Source: Acidobacteriaceae bacterium
GTDB taxonomy: Bacteria > Acidobacteriota > Terriglobia > Terriglobales > Acidobacteriaceae
Reading direction: 5' to 3'
DNA length: 43,655 nt
NCBI GenBank assembly: GCA_027452245.1
Contig: DAIDGW010000056.1
Span: 1 to 43,655, forward strand
In this document: piece by piece, positions 1 to 8,555 of the stretch
Position numbering within the stretch: the first letter of the stretch is position 1
Layout: each line of letters begins with the position of its first letter
Notes under the pieces: model-generated
The model's input: only the letters and a program-made list of their open reading frames with translations
Told to the model about the DNA's origin: nothing
Databases searched by the model: none
Program-made: the position numbers and the translations under genes

Positions 1-70
1 ATTAATCGGTTCAAGCTGCAGGTGGTCTGAGCGATTGCGGAATCATCGCAGCGGTAGGCGATGAGCCCGT

Positions 71-643
71 TCAGCACACGGCCACAGGTGCATCCGAGAA
101 CATCTTGAAAAGCGGGCACGGCGTACCGCCCTCGTCGCCGGGCATCTCCGTGTAGTGAACATTTGACACGGCGGTCCTCCCGCCACAACGTGTGTAGGGC
201 AGAAGAACCTGAATCGTCAGAAGAGGAGAATCGAGCATCAAGAAAACAGCAGTGGTGTCCGCCAGGACATCCCGCTCGTCGGATTCGAACGGTCCCATTC
301 GAACATCCAGCGTAATCATTACCACCTGTGGGTTCTTGATCCTCACCAAAGTTCGCAAGTAGTCGAAACTCCGTGCAGTCCTGACGTCAAAGTGTTCCAA
401 GACCGAGGGATCTTGAAACTCAACCTGCTCGATGTGGTCATCGAAGTACAGCGCCACCAAAGGCTCTATGGTTCCCGTCCCGAGCAGTTGAGTCTTCAAG
501 ATTTCGGTCGCCTGGCGAGCCCTAGCTCGCATCGTGTTGGGGTCTGCGTGGTTCATATCTGCGTGGATTATATCCGGAGCCATGAAGCATGGCGTTTGGA
601 ATTGCTGATGGTTCGAGTTGGTTTCGGGGACCGATCCCCACAT
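71..643 (-). CDS. Conserved-looking hypothetical protein, divergent from PRTRC E
   Basis: I do not recognise this protein family. The frame is open for 190 codons and its composition looks like a real globular protein: hydrophobic strand-like stretches (VALYFDD, VVMITLDVR, AVFLMLDSPLLTIQVLL) separated by charged segments. No membrane span, signal peptide or Cys-pair motif is visible. The start is uncertain. The ATG at 643 gives the longest form, but in-frame ATGs at 583, 556 and 535 are equally possible and none has a good Shine-Dalgarno. It is transcribed away from the PRTRC E gene and lies outside transposon A, so it belongs to the host replicon. A plus-strand frame overlapping it (392-664) looks like a shadow. 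Confidence 0.55.
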   Translation of the reverse strand: MWGSVPETNSNHQQFQTPCFMAPDIIHADMNHADPNTMRARARQATEILKTQLLGTGTIEPLVALYFDDHIEQVEFQDPSVLEHFDVRTARSFDYLRTLVRIKNPQVVMITLDVRMGPFESDERDVLADTTAVFLMLDSPLLTIQVLLPYTRCGGRTAVSNVHYTEMPGDEGGTPCPLFKMFSDAPVAVC

Positions 644-668
644 TCAAAGAAGGAAGGAGAGTAACACA

Positions 669-1232
669 GTGTTTACAGAATTGATGCCGCTGCTCAGACA
701 GCGCGCTGTCATGATCACCATTTCGGATGTCGGCCAGGGACTGCTAAGGGTGAATATCATCCCGCACAAGCTCGTCGTCGATGGCAGTTCAGATGAGAAT
801 ACGGCACTCACGACGCCGCTCTCGATCACGGGCAATGCCGAGGAACTGGATAGGGAATTACCCGGCCAGCTCGCGACCTTTACCGAATCGATCGCCAGGA
901 CGGGATCGAACTTGGATGAACTGAAAACGCAGCACGCTGCCGCAGTTAAGGCATTGGAAGCCGAGAACAAGAAGAAGCTGGACGACAGGAAGAAGGGAAA
1001 CGGTTCAAAGACGGCGAGCACCCCGCCGAATCCGAATCCTCCGACCGAGTTCAAGGACGGCAAACCCGTGTTCGGTAGCAAAACGGCGCCTCCCACGGGC
1101 GAAAACAGGAGCTTGTTCGATACGGCAACGGATCAGGCTGACGCCGACCTCGTCGAGCAACTTGAAGAAGACGATGCGCCGGCGCCGCCACCGCAACACC
1201 CGAGCGCATCCGCAAGTTCTTATCCCGACTGA
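669..1232 (+). CDS. PRTRC system protein E
   Basis: 187 aa from a GTG start at 669, preceded by a strong Shine-Dalgarno (AGGAAGGAGAG, about 650-660). The N-terminus, beginning VFTELMPLLRQRAVMITISD when read literally, is what I recognise as the PRTRC E family. A Lys/Glu-rich, probably coiled-coil stretch follows (about residues 85-120). The C-terminus is low-complexity and rich in Pro, Ala and Asp. PRTRC proteins come from a plasmid cassette that also encodes ParB- and ThiF-related proteins; their biochemical role is not established. In PRTRC cassettes protein C normally follows directly. Here the next base pairs are the left flank of transposon A, and protein C lies about 42 kb away at 43276. 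An upstream ATG at 618 is in frame but has no ribosome-binding site. Confidence 0.75.
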   Translation: MFTELMPLLRQRAVMITISDVGQGLLRVNIIPHKLVVDGSSDENTALTTPLSITGNAEELDRELPGQLATFTESIARTGSNLDELKTQHAAAVKALEAENKKKLDDRKKGNGSKTASTPPNPNPPTEFKDGKPVFGSKTAPPTGENRSLFDTATDQADADLVEQLEEDDAPAPPPQHPSASASSYPD

Positions 1233-1240
1233 AAGGAGGA

Positions 1241-1245
1241 GGAGG
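1241..1245. repeat. Target-site duplication GGAGG, left of element A
   Basis: GGAGG directly precedes the TGTAGG terminus of element A and recurs at 25305-25309 after its ACA terminus. It is part of the Shine-Dalgarno run AAGGAGGAGGAGG that follows the PRTRC E stop codon. Confidence 0.88.
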
Positions 1246-1272
1246 TGTAGGTTGTCAGAGTAGCTGAAAATG
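1246..1272. repeat. Left terminal inverted repeat of element A, putative TnsB site L1
   Basis: Read inward this is TGTAGGTTGTCAGAGTAGCT and 7 further bases. Its reverse complement aligns with the right terminal repeat at 25278-25304 (TTTTCAG, then CT, then ACAACCTACA or TCAACCTACA). The terminal 8 bp are also identical to the ends of element B. Confidence 0.85.
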
Positions 1273-1327
1273 CCGGTGTTGGAAGCAAAAGGCAAACCGG
1301 GGCCCTTTGCCAGAGATCATGAAAAAT

Positions 1328-1381
1328 CTCGCCACAGTTAGTGAAGATATCCTACCAGCTTGTCACTGTTCTTGAAATAAT
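1328..1381. repeat. Subterminal TnsB-type repeats L2 and L3 of element A
   Basis: There are two copies, at 1328-1350 and 1359-1381, on the minus strand relative to the right-end copies. In the consensus orientation both fit (T)TTCAnnAACnGTGnCnAG, like the right-end copies at 25233-25255 and 25255-25277. Arrays of such repeats are where TnsB binds in Tn7; binding here is inferred. The stretch 1382-1620 has no convincing gene. Confidence 0.65.
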
Positions 1382-1627
1382 CCTACCCGAACACGTTGGG
1401 CAGAAGGGCGGTCCGACCCCGAGGTTTCGAGGGTGCCGCTGGCCACTGTGCGAGAGACTGACGTGCCAGCCAAGTGGATCAGCGAAGCCCAGGGCGTTTG
1501 AACGAAGCGCTGGCGCGGCGGACGGCTCGCGCGTGCAACCACGGCTCATTCGATTTGCTCGAGTTCGTCCAACATGACAATGAGCCTGCTTGGTTCGGAA
1601 TTCCATTATCCGTGCGCATGTCCGCGG

Positions 1628-1652
1628 ACTAACGGGAATCGAACCCGATTCA
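1628..1652 (-). other. tRNA T-arm-like fragment, possible relic of an attachment site
   Basis: On the minus strand the bases GGGTTCGATTCCC form a tRNA-like T-arm (GGG, loop TTCGATT, CCC). No CCA end, acceptor stem or cloverleaf can be completed in the surrounding sequence, so this is not a functional tRNA. It may be the 3' scrap of a tRNA carried as an integrase attachment site. The rest of 1382-1924 shows nothing else I can name. Confidence 0.25.
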
Positions 1653-1924
1653 GGTCGTCCGAACCAGTCCGAACTAGTCCTAAGTAGTTGATTCTACGTT
1701 AACCGTGACCGATCTTTCCTCCGAAAGGACCCCTGCAGGTGCCCACGGTGTGATCAATGTGTGATCAAGCCCTGATAACGGGTGCCTTCCCGTGTGGCAA
1801 CCCTCTGCTTGAAAATGGAGCGATCTGGTAAGGTGCCTCTTCGGTAACTACACCAGGCTACAAAATGAAAATGGGCGAAGGTCCTATGCCGACGGTTGCA
1901 GATCCGGCCGAATGCGCTGTGCTC

Positions 1925-1993
1925 AGCAGAAAGAATTGCTGGAAAATGAAACCGATCTTTTCCCCCGCGAATTTTCGTCAGCGCGCGCTCCGA
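1925..1993 (-). pseudogene. Fossil fragment of an ABC transporter ATPase gene
   Basis: These about 69 bp are nearly identical to 29335-29403, inside the intact ABC ATPase gene of element B. Both share the same AGAAAGAATTGCTGGAAAAT block and continue with only a few differences plus a small indel, which breaks the frame of the segment encoding ALTKIRGEKIGFIFQQF. Nothing of the Walker A, signature or Walker B segments remains nearby. Element A, or an ancestor of its cargo, apparently once carried a module like that of element B and lost it by deletion. The flanking 1994-2192 is open in scraps only and gives no recognisable protein. Confidence 0.7.
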
Positions 1994-2192
1994 GCCAGCC
2001 CCACCTGTACCGCATGATCCGCCATCGCGCATAGGACTTCGCCATCGAGACGAAAATCGCTGCCACACGTTCCGGGCGACGGGCATCACGGAACACCTGC
2101 CACAACGATTGCAAACTCGAAGAGGCGCAACTCATGGCCGCACCACGAAAGTGCCCGGACCACTGGCGTCTATGACTGGCGCAACGACCAGG

Positions 2193-3011
2193 TCAGCCTC
2201 GATGAAGTCGAGCGGATATTGCTCTAAAAACCGGCTTACGCGCAAACACGTTGACGCCGTGGACACCAAACTTGCGGGCTGTGTTCTCTTTCGGTGTCGC
2301 GCGGAAACAGTCGAACCGCTCCGTAATTCGCACGTCCTCTAAGCCGATCTTTCCCAGATAATCGATGAGCTCTGCCTCCGGCAGTGCGCCGGCGATTCAG
2401 CCGGTCCATAAGTCGATGTTTTGGCGGACGTCTTCGGAGAGTTCCCGGTCCAAGGCGATATCGGCGAGCTGCAACCGGCCGCCCGGCCGAAGAATACGCA
2501 CGATCTCCGCAAAACCTAGTTCCTTTTCCGGGACCAAATTGAGGACGCCATTTGAGATGACGACATCCACGCTGCCGCCCGCAACCGGCAACGCGGTTGC
2601 ATCGCCTTTGCGAATTTCAATATGTGTCATTCCGCTCGCGGCCACCGAATTCCTTGCTCGTTCGACCATGGCCTCTGTCATGTCGATCCCGATCGCTTGA
2701 CCTTTCTGGCCCACGCGCTTGCCGGCGAGCAGAAGGTCCATTCCTGCTCCGCAGCCAATGTCAACAACCGTCTCGCCGCCCTGAACCGCAGCGATTGCGA
2801 GGGGATTGCCGATTCCGGCGAACGAGCCTGTGCATTCGGCGGGAAGGCTCGCAAGCTCGTCCGCGTCGTATCCAAGGAACTCCGTCGCGTATGCGGGGCC
2901 GCGATGGAAATGGAATTGGGCAGCGGGTTCTACTGCAACCTTTCCGTATATTTTCGAAATTTCACGACGCAGCTTGCCAGTATCGAGATCAACAGGGCAG
3001 GCAACGGACAT
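2193..3011 (-). CDS. ArsM-like SAM methyltransferase with in-frame TGA at a conserved Cys (candidate selenoprotein)
   Basis: The 272-codon frame starts at ATG 3011 and ends at TGA 2193-2195, with one internal TGA at 2397-2399 (codon 205). The first 204 codons are a class I SAM methyltransferase of the arsenite methyltransferase type: motif I VDIGCGAG at about 83-90, GIDMTEAM at about 108-115, and DVVISNGVLNLV. The TGA falls in LWTG-x-IAGAL; the ArsM at 9777 has [10 protein letters not shown] there, so the TGA replaces the conserved As-binding-type Cys. In-frame family-like sequence continues to the natural C-terminus (TARKFGVHGVNVFARK), with another Cys at 235. A hairpin at 2369-2387 follows. 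If TGA is read as stop, the product is a 204-aa truncation. It is the last gene of the merR operon starting at 8531. The choice between Sec read-through and a recent nonsense mutation is open. Confidence 0.6.
2369..2387 (-). promoter_or_regulatory. Candidate bacterial SECIS hairpin downstream of the in-frame TGA
   Basis: The RNA is GC-A-CUGCC, loop GGA, GGCAG-A-GC: seven pairs around one A-A mismatch with a three-base loop starting with G. The loop begins 17 nt after the UGA, within the spacing known for bacterial SECIS elements. A competing hairpin (CCGGC, loop GCACU, GCCGG) lies closer to the UGA. No selenocysteine machinery gene is in the window, so function is unproven. Confidence 0.4.
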
Positions 3012-3085
3012 ACTAAACCTCCAGAGCCTTCAGCTTAACTGAAATCCCCGCGCGTCGTGCTTTGCCGGCAGCGCATGACCTATAG

Positions 3086-4321
3086 CTAGCCGGACACTGG
3101 CCGAGGCTGCACAGTCCCGCTGACCTCATCCCGAAAAAGCGAGACAGCCAAGAGAGCGGCCAAAAGCTCTATCGCGCTAAAAAGCGCAAGCGCCGTGCCA
3201 AAGCCCAACCCCAGGACCGCGCCGAAAAGCAGACTCCCCAGGCCGAACCCTGTGAACAGCGTGAATACATTCAGCCCCATCGCCTGTCCCCCGCGCTGGC
3301 CGCCAAGCGCCGTTACTATTCCGGCGAAGAGCGGCTGTGTCATATCGTAGCCGAGGGAGAGAGCTGTTACGGCTATGGCGGCCAACGCTACAGGCGGATG
3401 AAGAATTAGCGCTGCCGCTGCGCATGCACCGATCGCCAGACCGATAGGCACCAGCCATCTCCGGCCCCAGCGGTCAGCCGCGCGGCCGATCAATGGACCA
3501 AGGAGGAAGCCCGGCACACCGTAGCCCAGCAGCGCAAGGCCGATCCCCACGTCTCCAAGGTGATAGCGCTGCGCGAAGTACAGACCAAGCCACGTGAAAA
3601 CTCCCGAATGAAAAATACTGTTGAGCAGCACGAATGCATAGGTACTGGCGCCCCGCTTGTTTTGCAAAAGATTGCGAAAGCCGGCAAAAATACCGCTGAA
3701 GGTCAGCAGATGAGCAGTCTGAGAACCCAGCAGGGCGGCATGACGAAGGAGAATGCCGGACATGACTGCGGTTACTCCCGCCACTCCGACGAAGAGCATG
3801 CGCCAGCCGACGAAGGGAGCCAGAACCACGCCCAACGTGGAACCAAAAGCCATGCCCCCCGCCATCGCTCCAAACAGCCAGCCCAACGGCCGCCCGCGTT
3901 GCTCATAAGGGAACAATTCACCAATGAGCGCGAGCGCCAGCGGGACGACCCCACTTGCTCCCAATCCGGTGACAAGCCGCCAAACAATCAGCTCCGACGC
4001 TGAACTGGCAGTGGCGGTCAAGGCCGTCAATACAATGAAGGCCACCAGCGAAGCGAGCATGATGCGCCGGCGGCCCAGGCGGTCCGACAGCAACCCATAG
4101 AAGAGCGTTGAGATTCCGTATGGAACCATATAGGCCGGGACCGCGAGGCCGATCTTTTCCCCGGAAACGCCGAACTCGCCCGCCAATCGCGGGATCAGTG
4201 GTGCGACCATGTAGGCTTGGAAAAAGATGAGAAATGTTAAGCCCGCCAGCAGCCAGACCAGCCGCTCCAGCCGATGTAGATCTATGCCGTCAATCGCTTG
4301 CTCCGACGCCACTGCTTTCAA
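3086..4321 (-). CDS. MFS transporter, probable metal/metalloid or methylated-product exporter
   Basis: 411 aa with twelve hydrophobic segments and the MFS loop 2-3 signature (LLSDRLGRRR at about 78-87), plus a second half-motif (GRAADRWGRR). It is a major facilitator inner-membrane transporter; the substrate cannot be read from sequence. The start is non-ATG: TTG at 4321 or GTG at 4312, since no ATG lies before the first membrane segment. It begins about 15 bp after the small HMA gene and is followed by the methyltransferase gene, so the three are probably co-transcribed. That placement suggests export of a metal(loid) or its methylated form. This is inference. Confidence 0.82.
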   Translation of the reverse strand: MKAVASEQAIDGIDLHRLERLVWLLAGLTFLIFFQAYMVAPLIPRLAGEFGVSGEKIGLAVPAYMVPYGISTLFYGLLSDRLGRRRIMLASLVAFIVLTALTATASSASELIVWRLVTGLGASGVVPLALALIGELFPYEQRGRPLGWLFGAMAGGMAFGSTLGVVLAPFVGWRMLFVGVAGVTAVMSGILLRHAALLGSQTAHLLTFSGIFAGFRNLLQNKRGASTYAFVLLNSIFHSGVFTWLGLYFAQRYHLGDVGIGLALLGYGVPGFLLGPLIGRAADRWGRRWLVPIGLAIGACAAAALILHPPVALAAIAVTALSLGYDMTQPLFAGIVTALGGQRGGQAMGLNVFTLFTGFGLGSLLFGAVLGLGFGTALALFSAIELLAALLAVSLFRDEVSGTVQPRPVSG

Positions 4322-4336
4322 CCCGGAATTCGAGCT

Positions 4337-4564
4337 TCACACTTCGAGTCTGGTCTCGTAGCCGGCCTGCGCGAGGCGGTCCGCGATCGCGCCGGCATCC
4401 AGCTTCGCGGAATCGAACAGTACTTCGATCCGCTGCTTGCGCGCCTGTGCGCGAACCTGCCCCACGCCTTCCAGGCCTTTAAGCAGGTCCTCGACGCGCT
4501 CCTCGCAGCCTGCACAAGCGAGCCGCTGGTTGCCGACTACCTCTAATGTGATCGATTTGAACAT
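4337..4564 (-). CDS. Small heavy-metal-associated (HMA) domain protein, metallochaperone
   Basis: 75 aa with one HMA (ferredoxin-like) fold carrying the metal-binding CxxC in LACAGCEERVEDLL (Cys 14 and 17). The C-terminal half has the expected beta-alpha-beta pattern ending AGYETRLEV. No signal peptide is seen, so it is cytoplasmic. The ATG at 4564 has a good Shine-Dalgarno (GGAGG, 9 bp upstream). It lies 16 bp after the P-type ATPase gene and probably passes soft metal ions to it. The motif lacks the usual GMxC lead (here RLAC), a variation also common in mercury-related HMA domains. Confidence 0.85.
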   Translation of the reverse strand: MFKSITLEVVGNQRLACAGCEERVEDLLKGLEGVGQVRAQARKQRIEVLFDSAKLDAGAIADRLAQAGYETRLEV

Positions 4565-4580
4565 AGTAAAGACCTCCGTT

Positions 4581-7052
4581 TTAATGAGCCTCTTGAACCT
4601 GTGGCTGCGGCTGATTTGCACTTGGTTGCGGCCGCCCGACCGTCTTGATCGCCTCGAAGAAATACGAGCCGCGGCCCCACAGTGAATTGATGAAAATCGT
4701 CGTCACACTGGCCGCCATGGCGACCATGCCCCATATCGGGTAAACGAGTCCCGTCGCGGCAGCCGGAATCCCCAAGCCGTTAAACAGAAATGCCAGCGAG
4801 ACGTTTTGTACGATCTTCCGGTAACTGCGTCGGCTGATGTCATAAGCGTCGAGCACGGCACCAACTCTTTTGTTGAGGATGATCACATCAGCGGATTCGA
4901 TCGCGATATCGGCGCCACCACCGAACGCGATACCGACTTCGGCCTGCATCAGGGCGGGCGCGTCATTGATGCCGTCGCCGACCATCGCGACGCGCTCCCT
5001 CTCTTGAAGCTTACGGATCATGGCCGCTTTCTCGGCCGGCAATACACGCGCATGGACCTCTTCGATGCCGGCAGCCCGCGCGAAATGCAGCGCCGCCTGC
5101 TCGTTGTCGCCGGTAATCAGGCTCGTGCGGATACCGAGCGCATGAAGGCGGCGCACTGTCTCCGCCGCGTCGGGCCGCAGCGCGTCGCCAAGCGCCAGCA
5201 GACCGATCAGCGAGCCGTCACGGGCGGCAGCGATGACTGTCAGGCCGTGCCCCTCCAGTTCCTTGATGCGCCCGTCATGCGGCGCAAGATTCACAGCCTC
5301 GCTCGCAAGAAAAGCGGGGCTGCCCACCAGCAATGGCTGTTGATCGAGGCGCGCCCTGACGCCACGGCCCGGCACGGCTTCGAATCCCTGCACTTCCGGC
5401 AGAGCAATGCCACGTTTGAAAGCCTCTTCCACGACGGCGCGCGCCAGCGGGTGCTCGGACCCGGCCTCTACGGCTGCCGCGATTGCGAGCAGCTCTTCCT
5501 CCCGGCCAGCCAGAACGACGATCTCGCGCAATGAGGGATGGCCCTCGGTCAGCGTGCCGGTCTTGTCGAAAACCACGCGCTGCACGCGCCGTAGCGCCTG
5601 AAACGCCTCGCCGGTGCGCATCAGCACGCCGCGCTCGGCTGCTTCGCCCGCCCCACGGACGATCGACAGCGGCGCCGAAATCCCCACGGCGCACGGATAG
5701 CCCATGACGAGCACGCTCAGACCGGCAAACATGGCCCGTTGCAGATCGGGAGCGGCACCGCCGACCAGCGGCACAACAAGCCAAAACAGCATTGCGCCGG
5801 CCGACGTGAGAAGCACGATGGGCGTATATACGCGGAGGACCCGGTCCACGAGGTGCAACAAGCCTGGTTTCAGGGCGCGGGCGTCCTCCACACTGCGGAT
5901 CACTTGCCTGAGAAAACTTTCTTCACCCACCACAGTGACCCGTACTAGCAAAGTGCCGTGACCGTTCAGCGCGCCGCTCAGAGTGCGGTCTCCCTGGCGC
6001 TTCTCGACAGGAAGCGGCTCGCCGGTGACGAGCGATTCGTCAACATCCGATTCCCCGAATTCGACCTGCCCATCCACCGGCACGCGCTCACCTGGGCGGA
6101 TGCGCACCACGTCTCCCACACGGACATTCTCGAGCGGCACCGCTTCGTCCCTGCCGTCCTTTACGACGTAAGCGACGTCGGGTTCAAGGTCCAGAAGCTT
6201 CTTGACCGCCTGCGAGCTGCGGGTCTTAACGATCAACGACAGCCATTCGGAAAAGATGTGATAGGTGAGGACCATTACCGCGACCGAGAAAAACGCCACC
6301 GTCGGATAGTTCGGCGGCCGGAACGTCAGGCCGACCACACCGCCGGCTACCCCGGCAAACGCACCGAATTCGACCAGCACATGCTGGTTGAGAATGCCGC
6401 GCCGCAGCGCCATGGCAGCCATGCGCACAATGTGCCCGCCCAGCACGAAAATGAGCAACAGGGCGAGCACGCCGGCGAGCCACGGCGTGGCCTCGCCGAA
6501 CGCCCCGCGCAATTGCAAAGCGTACGTGCCCGCGCCCAGCGCTGCGAAAAGCGCTGATCCCGCGAACGCCCAGCGCATGCCATAGCTGCGCAAGACCACA
6601 AAGGAGAAGGCAACCAGGCTCGCGATCGAGAAGACGCAGAGCGCAAACCAGGAGCTGGTGACCGGGTATCCGGCCAGCCCCATCGCCGCAATGCTCATGC
6701 CCAGCGCGGAAAGGAAACGCCTGCGTTCGAGCACCAGCGCCCGCTCCTCTTCCTCAAACGGCCGCAGCTTGCGCGGATCGGAGATGGTGTAACCGATATC
6801 CTTGAGGATCCGGAGCAGGTCCTCGGCCCGCGCCACGCTTGGGTCGTATTCAATCAACGCCTGCTCGTGCGTCAAACTGACGGCAACCTTGTCCACGCCG
6901 GGCCGCCGGCCCAGCGCCTTCTCGATGGTCCCCGTGCACAATGAGCAGTGCAATCCCCCGATGTGCGCGCGGATTCGCCGGCGTCCGGGTTGTTTGGACG
7001 GTTCTTCACTCCAATAATGTGGAGCCGATTCAATGGTCGTTGCGGTATTCAT
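4581..7052 (-). CDS. Heavy-metal translocating P1B-type ATPase with N-terminal HMA domain and YPC motif
   Basis: 823 aa. An HMA domain with CSLC (Cys 36 and 39) is followed by membrane helices, an actuator domain with TGEP (about 353), the phosphorylation site DKTGT (Asp 496), the SEHPLA motif (about 533) and the hinge GDGINDAP. The membrane metal-site motif, normally CPC, reads GYPCAVGIS (Cys 454), so the first Cys is Tyr. The family exports soft metals from the cytoplasm using ATP. The ATG at 7052 has GAGGTG upstream; the frame extends further but without a better start. It sits between a CcdA-like gene and the small HMA gene in a merR-led operon, so mercury or another thiophilic metal is the likely substrate. 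Confidence 0.88.
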   Translation of the reverse strand: MNTATTIESAPHYWSEEPSKQPGRRRIRAHIGGLHCSLCTGTIEKALGRRPGVDKVAVSLTHEQALIEYDPSVARAEDLLRILKDIGYTISDPRKLRPFEEEERALVLERRRFLSALGMSIAAMGLAGYPVTSSWFALCVFSIASLVAFSFVVLRSYGMRWAFAGSALFAALGAGTYALQLRGAFGEATPWLAGVLALLLIFVLGGHIVRMAAMALRRGILNQHVLVEFGAFAGVAGGVVGLTFRPPNYPTVAFFSVAVMVLTYHIFSEWLSLIVKTRSSQAVKKLLDLEPDVAYVVKDGRDEAVPLENVRVGDVVRIRPGERVPVDGQVEFGESDVDESLVTGEPLPVEKRQGDRTLSGALNGHGTLLVRVTVVGEESFLRQVIRSVEDARALKPGLLHLVDRVLRVYTPIVLLTSAGAMLFWLVVPLVGGAAPDLQRAMFAGLSVLVMGYPCAVGISAPLSIVRGAGEAAERGVLMRTGEAFQALRRVQRVVFDKTGTLTEGHPSLREIVVLAGREEELLAIAAAVEAGSEHPLARAVVEEAFKRGIALPEVQGFEAVPGRGVRARLDQQPLLVGSPAFLASEAVNLAPHDGRIKELEGHGLTVIAAARDGSLIGLLALGDALRPDAAETVRRLHALGIRTSLITGDNEQAALHFARAAGIEEVHARVLPAEKAAMIRKLQERERVAMVGDGINDAPALMQAEVGIAFGGGADIAIESADVIILNKRVGAVLDAYDISRRSYRKIVQNVSLAFLFNGLGIPAAATGLVYPIWGMVAMAASVTTIFINSLWGRGSYFFEAIKTVGRPQPSANQPQPQVQEAH

Positions 7053-7075
7053 GATTACACCTCGATCAATGCTTC

Positions 7076-7762
7076 CTAAAGGAGGGCAGTAAAAGCTCGC
7101 GCGTAGTAGATGCTGACGAACAGAAGGGCGCAGCCACTTACCACCTGGACCGCTCGCGACCACAATCCCAAACGCGTGAATTGCATCAACGTCCCGGCGA
7201 ACAATCCCGCGAGCAGGAAGGGCAGTCCCCGCCCGATGCCGAACGCCAGGGCAAGAAGGAACCCATACTCCGGCCGGGCCTGGGCGGCGGCGACAGTGAG
7301 CAAGAGCAGCAGGGGCGCAGCCGATGTTCCGAGACTGAAGATGAAGCCGTACAGGAACGTCCCAGCCAGGCCCGGCCGACGCAAGGAAGCCAGCTTCTTC
7401 ATCCGGAGACGCGGACCTGTGAACGCCACGATAGCGGCGAGCAGAGAAACGGCCGCCATGCCCAAGGCCCAGTAACGCCCGAACGATTCTGTCAAAATCG
7501 CGCCCATGCGGCCCGCGATGCTACCGAGGATAGCCAGGTTCACGACAATCCCGGAAAAGAACGCCAAGGCGATCAGAAATCCACCACCGCGATTTTCCTT
7601 AGCGGAACTGCCCACGACGCCCGCGACCCCCAGCCCGACCGGAACCGTACACGGACATACCCCGCTTGCGACGACGCCTGCCAATACCGCCACGACCACG
7701 GCCCACAGCGACCCGTGCGGCAGACTGGATGCGAACCTTTGCAGAAATGCCTCGAGCGTCAT
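7076..7762 (-). CDS. CcdA/DsbD-like membrane protein of a mercury operon
   Basis: 228 aa, about six membrane helices. The first helix carries [19 protein letters not shown], the Cys-bearing Pro-rich motif typical of the CcdA/DsbD and sulfite-exporter-like membrane family. Family members move reducing equivalents across the inner membrane or act as transporters. Here it overlaps by 4 bp (ATGA) the upstream anchored HMA protein gene and is followed closely by the P-type ATPase. A role in keeping periplasmic metal-binding cysteines reduced, or in metal uptake, is plausible, but the sequence alone does not decide. Starts at ATG 7762. Confidence 0.8.
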   Translation of the reverse strand: MTLEAFLQRFASSLPHGSLWAVVVAVLAGVVASGVCPCTVPVGLGVAGVVGSSAKENRGGGFLIALAFFSGIVVNLAILGSIAGRMGAILTESFGRYWALGMAAVSLLAAIVAFTGPRLRMKKLASLRRPGLAGTFLYGFIFSLGTSAAPLLLLLTVAAAQARPEYGFLLALAFGIGRGLPFLLAGLFAGTLMQFTRLGLWSRAVQVVSGCALLFVSIYYARAFTALL

Positions 7763-8121
7763 CTAGACGAGGCCTCCGGGATAGGCGTGCCGGCCTTGTA
7801 TCCGAGCTTGTCGATTGCCGCCACGAGCCGATCGGATGAAACCCTGCCTTCGACGTAGCGGACGCGCGCTTCGCGCCGTTCAAGATCAATCTGCGCTTCC
7901 TGAACGCCGTCGATCGATTCAAGAGTTTTCTTGACATTGCCGGCGCACACGACACAGATCATCCCCTGGACGGGGATGCGCACGGTCTGCGTCTTGACAA
8001 CTGCCTCTTTAGCGCTGACGTTTGCGTGCGCATGCTGTTTTTCTGTTACGAAAATCCCCAAACCACCCGCGCCGAGAACGGCGACGACAGCAAAGAGTAT
8101 CAACCAAGCATTTCTGCTCAT
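7759..8121 (-). CDS. Membrane-anchored MerP-like HMA protein
   Basis: 120 aa. An N-terminal hydrophobic helix (WLILFAVVAVLGAGGLGIFV) is followed by a short linker containing HAHAN and one HMA domain with GMICVVCAGNV (CxxC). It resembles MerP but is tethered by an uncleaved or lipobox-less signal segment, so the domain probably faces the periplasm. The ATG at 8121 overlaps the merR stop codon as ATGA, showing translational coupling. Its position directly after merR is that of the metal-capture component in mer operons. Confidence 0.82.
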   Translation of the reverse strand: MSRNAWLILFAVVAVLGAGGLGIFVTEKQHAHANVSAKEAVVKTQTVRIPVQGMICVVCAGNVKKTLESIDGVQEAQIDLERREARVRYVEGRVSSDRLVAAIDKLGYKAGTPIPEASSR

Positions 8122-8531
8122 TGTATTTCTCCGTCCGGCTCGAAGCTCTCCAGGATGGGACATTCATGCAGCGGCCCGCGGCCGGGGCACGCTGTCGCCA
8201 GCTTGCCTAGCACTTTCCGCATGGCCTGCAGCGTGCGGATCTTTTGGTCAATATCGATCACTTTGGCCTTTGCCAGTTTCCGAACATCCGAACAATCCCC
8301 CTTCGGGTCAAACCGGATCGACAGCAGCTCCTTGATTTCCTTCAGGGAAAAACCAAGCTCCTGCGCCCGCTTGATAAACCGCACCCGCCGCACGGCATCG
8401 GACGTGAAAACCCGATAGCCGGACAACAGGCGGGGAGGCTTCGGCAGGAGTCCTTCCCGCTCGTAATAGCGGATCGTTTGCAGATTTACCTGGCCTTGCT
8501 GAGCCAGCTCGCCGATCTTGAGGTTTGTCAT
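8118..8531 (-). CDS. merR: MerR, mercury-type transcriptional regulator
   Basis: 137 aa. An N-terminal winged helix (KIGELAQQGQVNLQTIRYYE) is followed by a long dimerisation helix and a metal-binding loop. Cys 80, 115 and 124 reproduce the spacing of the three Hg(II) ligands of MerR (Cys 82, 117 and 126 in Tn501), including the 9-residue step ACPGRGPLHEC. It therefore most likely senses Hg(II). It is the first gene of its own operon rather than being divergent, and the operator at 8556-8587 lies immediately upstream. The ATG at 8531 is preceded by AGGATCAGG. Six genes follow with overlaps or short gaps, ending in the methyltransferase at 2193. Confidence 0.9.
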   Translation of the reverse strand: MTNLKIGELAQQGQVNLQTIRYYEREGLLPKPPRLLSGYRVFTSDAVRRVRFIKRAQELGFSLKEIKELLSIRFDPKGDCSDVRKLAKAKVIDIDQKIRTLQAMRKVLGKLATACPGRGPLHECPILESFEPDGEIQ

Positions 8532-8555
8532 GACCTGATCCTGTGCTCTATAATC

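Noticed and set aside
392-664. Plus-strand open frame of 90 codons upstream of PRTRC E
   Set aside because: It overlaps a better-looking minus-strand frame (71-643), has no family-like sequence and no ribosome-binding site.
1621-1660. Possible tRNA gene
   Set aside because: Only a T-arm-like piece can be formed; there is no acceptor stem, anticodon arm or CCA end.
1654-1690. Short direct repeats (GTCCGAACC/GTCCGAACT) resembling a CRISPR-like or iteron array
   Set aside because: Only two to three imperfect copies of about 9 bp, with no spacers, no regular period and no cas or rep gene nearby.
4806-6557. Long plus-strand frames (242 and 199 codons) opposite the first P-type ATPase
   Set aside because: They are antisense shadows of a GC-rich gene whose motifs are complete on the minus strand.
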